Source: Fasciolopsis buskii
Lineage: Eukaryota; Platyhelminthes; Trematoda; Plagiorchiida; Fasciolidae
DNA length: 64,000 nucleotides
Direction: 5' to 3'
NCBI GenBank assembly: GCA_008360955.1
Contig: LUCM01002338.1
Coordinates: 1-64,000, forward strand
The position numbers and the translations under genes are program-made. A model generated the notes under the pieces. The model did no database searches, was not told the DNA's origin, and saw only the letters and a list, made by a program, of their open reading frames with translations. Shown here one piece after another: positions 60,473 to 64,000 of the stretch (position 1 is the stretch's first letter; every line of letters starts with the position of its first letter).

Positions 60473-63400
60473 CATCATCATCATCATCGTTCAGCGTTAA
60501 ACAGCAAGGTAAGCCTCACTGACCGCTGCCTTTCCCCAGAGTTACACGTTTCTATAAAAAGAGTGAATATCCAAGGGGAACAGGGAGTGGACCTACACAG
60601 GCAGCAAAAGATAAGATGCTGCTGCAGCTAACACACGAAACACAATCTAACTGTACAAACGCACGTGTTTTCAATCATTCTGATTCGATAGAAAATGACA
60701 TTACGATCGCCACTGTTCACGGTTCACTTCCATATCCTTAAGTGTCTCCAGCCAGCAAGTCGACGAGTCTTTCGGACCCCAACCACGAAGGCGTGAGACA
60801 CCTACTTTACCTAAGTTCGCTGTACATTTTCTCACTCCACGTTGCCACGTCATCTGTTGGCCTCCACATGGCTTCTTCCATTCTTTAACAGGAACACAAA
60901 ATAGGGCACGGTATGGTAGACGAGTGTTCGTCATACGAAACACGTGACCCAACCAGCGTAGTCTAATTAGTTTCGTACGCTGAAACAAGCTATTTTCAGA
61001 AGTGGCACCCAATACCAGATTCTTAACCTCAATAGTACTCAGCCGGTCACTCCATCCAATCCTAGCCATACTACGTAAACATCGGTTGTCGAAAACCTCC
61101 AACCGAAGAACATCGCCCACACGCATACTCCACGTCTCGCAACCGTACAACAGAACNNNNNNNNNNNNNNNNNNNNNNNNNNNNNNNNNNNNNNNNNNNN
61201 NNNNNNNNNNNNNNNNNNNNNNNNNNNNNNNNNNNNNNNNNNNNNNNNNNNNNNNNNNNNNNNNNNNNNNNNNNNNNNNNNNNNNNNNNNNNNNNNNNNN
61301 NNNNNNNNNNNNNNNNNNNNNNNNNNNNNNNNNNNNNNNNNNNNNNNNNNNNNNNNNNNNNNNNNNNNNNNNNNNNNNNNNNNNNNNNNNNNNNNNNNNN
61401 NNNNNNNNNNNNNNNNNNNNNNNNNNNNNNNNNNNNNNNNNNNNNNNNNNNNNNNNNNNNNNNNNNNNNNNNNNNNNNNNNNNNNNNNNNNNNNNNNNNN
61501 NNNNNNNNNNNNNNNNNNNNNNNNNNNNNNNNNNNNNNNNNNNNNNNNNNNNNNNNNNNNNNNNNNNNNNNNNNNNNNNNNNNNNNNNNNNNNNNNNNNN
61601 NNNNNNNNNNNNNNNNNNNNNNNNNNNNNNNNNNNNNNNNNNNNNNNNNNNNNNNNNNNNNNNNNNNNNNNNNNNNNNNNNNNNNNNNNNNNNNNNNNNN
61701 NNNNNNNNNNNNNNNNNNNNNNNNNNNNNNNNNNNNNNNNNNNNNNNNNNNNNNNNNNNNNNNNNNNNNNNNNNNNNNNNNNNNNNNNNNNNNNNNNNNN
61801 NNNNNNNNNNNNNNNNNNNNNNNNNNNNNNNNNNNNNNNNNNNNNNNNNNNNNNNNNNNNNNNNNNNNNNNNNNNNNNNNNNGAGTCGAAAGCACCTTTC
61901 AAGTCGGGGAAGACTACGATCGTAGGGCGGCGGTGCGTGTGGCGCGTTTCGAGTATCTGTCGAAGAGTGAGTATTTGGTCGATGCAACCTCGACCTGGCC
62001 GAAATCCGGCCTGTTGTTCGCGGATGTTGCTCTCGCGAATCGGTGTCAAACGGCGCAGCATTGTCGAAGCTAACACCTTAGTAACTATTGGAATTAAACT
62101 AATCCCACGATAATTGCTGCAGTCACTCCGTGTACCCTTCTTGAAGATGGGTATAATCAGAAACTCATTCCAGGATAGCGGGATACGCTCCTCATTCCAA
62201 ATATCGCCAAGCAAGGAGGTAAGTGATTTCATCAGCACCTCTCCACCCAATTAGAAAAGAACTGAGGGAAGGTCGTCGGGACCGGCTGCTCCTCCCTTCT
62301 TTAGAAGCCGAATATTCGACTCCACTTTCACTTCCGTTGGGGGATCAATTGACTCCCCCTAAGGCTTCACAGCTCCAGGCGTCGGACTAGATACAGTAGC
62401 GTATGGCCAGTTAAACTGATCCTTGAAATGCTCTGTCCAACGGTCCAGTCTTTATTGTCTACCATGGATGAGCTCTCCATTCTTATCGCACACGACTTCA
62501 CTAACCGAAGTTCGCCGCCCACCGCTGTCGCGTATAAGCTTAAACAGTCTTTGACTGTTACTTGAAGCGAACGCTGCTTCCATCTCTTCGGCTACCTTAA
62601 CCCACCAGTTTTCGCGGTCATTCCTAAGGCTTATGGCCAACTGACGCTGCAACTGTCCACGCATCTTATTCTTTTCCTTGCAGTTAGGCAGCTCGCGTTT
62701 TTGCTCCATTAGACTTAGCGACGCTTGAGAGATCCGGTGTTTTTGATGAACGCTAGATCTAGGACCGCAGGCGAAATCTGCTGTCAAATAAATAGCCTGC
62801 TTAATTTGATCCCACTGCTCGTCTACATTGCTCCTCGTCGAAGTTCTCCGTCCCTCGGACAGTTTCTGTTCGTAGCTGTTGCGAACAGTCGAATGAGACC
62901 AACGTTCGGCAGCCAATCGGGTTTGTGGCCTGTGTCGATGGCCATTGAGCTGCAGCAAAAATCGCATTAAAACTAACGCATGGTCCGATTCGACGTGCGT
63001 GGTCCAGTATGATCTACAGTTCTGGACAGAACCGCGCCAACGGTAGCTAACTGCGATATGGTCAATCTGACTCAAAGTATCTGTCGAGTTAGAGCGCCAT
63101 GTTGCAGTGCGACGCGAACTGTCTCGGAAATTCGTACTAGATAGGAATAAATGATTATCTGCACGGAATTGGAGAAGTCTTTCTCCGTTGTCTGTTCGCT
63201 GTGCAGGCAAGGCTCATCGACCACCTAAACAGGACTCCGATGCACTCAGTTTTCCAACTTGTGCATTAAAATCACCTGCTACCACTACAGTGTCAGAGCG
63301 TTTGCTCTTCCGAACAAGAGTGACGAGGTTATCGTAAAACTCGTCTTTCTCCATATCAGTGCTGCAGTCTGTTGGAGCGTACGCCGAGATAACAAATAAA

Positions 63401-64000
63401 CTGCGCTTAACACTACTATCCTTTCGGACGCCGACTGATCCCTGCAGTCTCATGGCACACAAGCGACTGTTGACTGGGATCTGATCTAAAAGGGCTGTTT
63501 CGGCCTTCTCACTCAAGACTTTTCCTACACCGCGTTGACTCACAGCTTGAGCTGCTTCGTCTCTTGAATTGCGAAGAAAATATCTTGACGAGACTACTAC
63601 CCACTACCCACCCCGCCCCGCTCGGTGCAATGGGCAGTGCGCTCGTGATTATCCTGTTCGACGATCGACGCAGTATGGAATTATTAGTAGGCGTGTAACT
63701 CGTGGGGATTGATGGACGGGTGATGCTAGGGAGTCCAGCCGCTATGCAGAAAAACGATTAGGGTTCTCAACCAAAGCCTTTGGTTTTGACAAGAACCTGA
63801 CCGCAAGGCAGCGGGGTATAGCTGAGTGGGAGCCTATCTACTTGGATCAATTATCCTTCCACTCGTTTTTCCGACTAAGCTGCTAATTCAGATCAACCCT
63901 CAACTTGGAGGGCCAGGAGACTACTTCGTCAGGCCTCTACCCATTGACCTACCAGGCATGATTGGATGTTCGGCTTGAGATAAGCCATCCTGTATAGCTC
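60473..64000 (-). mobile_element. RTE-type LINE, nearly full-length, antisense, with assembly gap (R15)
   Basis: A (CAT)5 tail at the left leads into the 3' UTR and an open C-terminal frame identical in protein to R11 (NREQWRS end at 60701). After the N gap come the reverse transcriptase (62250-61883: NEERIPLSWNEFLIIPIF, QQAGFRPGRGCIDQI), linker (62452-62900), endonuclease (63543-62900) and leader to the window end. The endonuclease is the best preserved in the window: SLFVISAYAPTDC, VVVAGDFNAQVGK and TLSQIDHIAVSYRWR keep the Asn and His catalytic sites. Defects: a TGA after ESCLGGR (about 63211-63213), a TAG shared with R6 (62359-62361), AAA to TAA in FKLGG (about 62250), and about 360 bp missing between leader and endonuclease near 63600. 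The 5' end lies just beyond the window. Confidence 0.93.
61157..61882. other. Assembly gap (726 N)
   Basis: A run of N inside the RTE copy R15. The flanks correspond to positions separated by about 639-640 bp in the homologous copies at 9.6-10.3 kb and 41.4-42.0 kb. It should hold the reverse-transcriptase core, including the YADD box, and start of the C-terminal domain, and is unlikely to hide a FUT8 exon. Confidence 0.95.

Larger units (their letters stand above)
4334..64000 (+). other. FUT8: FUT8 gene span (partial; 3' end beyond window)
   Basis: Six exons in one orientation assemble into one alpha-(1,6)-fucosyltransferase (GT23). The enzyme moves fucose from GDP-fucose to the innermost GlcNAc of N-glycans in the Golgi. 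Phases agree at all five junctions (2 joins 1 nt, 0/0, 1 joins 2 nt, 0/0, 0/0), which is hard to get by chance. Introns are 24,232, 21,555, 6,168, 1,585 and 163 bp, then more than 4.4 kb. From ATG 4387 the joined exons give about 505 residues; animal FUT8 proteins are around 575, so roughly 100 C-terminal residues, including the SH3-like domain, are missing to the right. Retroelements on both strands make up much of the introns. No stop or frameshift is seen in the exons, so the gene looks functional. Confidence 0.85.

Noticed and set aside
60701..62250. Open frames of 274-428 codons across 61157-61882
   Set aside because: They consist mostly of X from the N gap; only the real flanks on the minus strand (RTE) are coding-like.

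Overview
The window is eukaryotic, intron-rich and crowded with retrotransposon debris. There are no prokaryotic operons, no long uninterrupted host ORFs, canonical GT-AG introns, and many decayed RTE-type LINE copies, a Penelope-like element (PLE) and one CR1-like element. The RTE protein (endonuclease plus reverse transcriptase, tails of GAT/ATC triplets), the PLE with a GIY-YIG endonuclease, and very large introns together suggest a flatworm, most likely a digenean trematode (fluke). The phylum-level call is inference from repeat content and protein flavour; I cannot name the species.

The only host gene I can support is a plus-strand alpha-1,6-fucosyltransferase (FUT8, GT23, core fucosylation of N-glycans in the Golgi). 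Six coding exons lie at about 4387-4646, 28879-29170, 50726-51029, 57198-57490, 59076-59180 and 59344-59604. Junction phases are mutually compatible (2/1, 0/0, 1/2, 0/0, 0/0). Together they encode the signal anchor, coiled-coil stem, and most of the catalytic domain, including the HVRRTDK GDP-fucose motif. The C-terminal part (rest of the last catalytic motif and the SH3-like domain) is not in the window. Introns measure about 24.2 kb, 21.6 kb, 6.2 kb, 1.6 kb, 163 bp and more than 4.4 kb, so almost the whole window is FUT8 intron.

Region by region: 1-4.3 kb, upstream of the coding start, holds an RTE 3' tail, an old second-family LINE and an RTE 5' fragment. 4.6-28.9 kb (intron 1) holds LINE fragments, RTE copies at 7.8-10.9, 13.7-14.5 and 21.3-25.4 kb, and a PLE at 11.5-13.7 kb. 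29.2-50.7 kb (intron 2) holds RTE copies at 30.9-34.7, 38.9-42.2 and 44.9-47.0 kb and another LINE fragment at 37.4-38.1 kb. 51.0-57.2 kb (intron 3) holds a LINE 3' fragment and a CR1-like element. 59.6-64.0 kb (intron 6) is mostly one nearly full-length antisense RTE interrupted by a 726-N assembly gap.

The most striking structure is that the RTE copies are mosaics. Several pairs share blocks of about 650-770 bp that are identical or nearly so, including shared stops and deletions, and then change abruptly to strongly diverged sequence. Some of these pairs are inverted and flank FUT8 exon 2 or sit within one intron. This points to gene conversion, local duplication or, as a serious alternative, repeat patching by the assembler.
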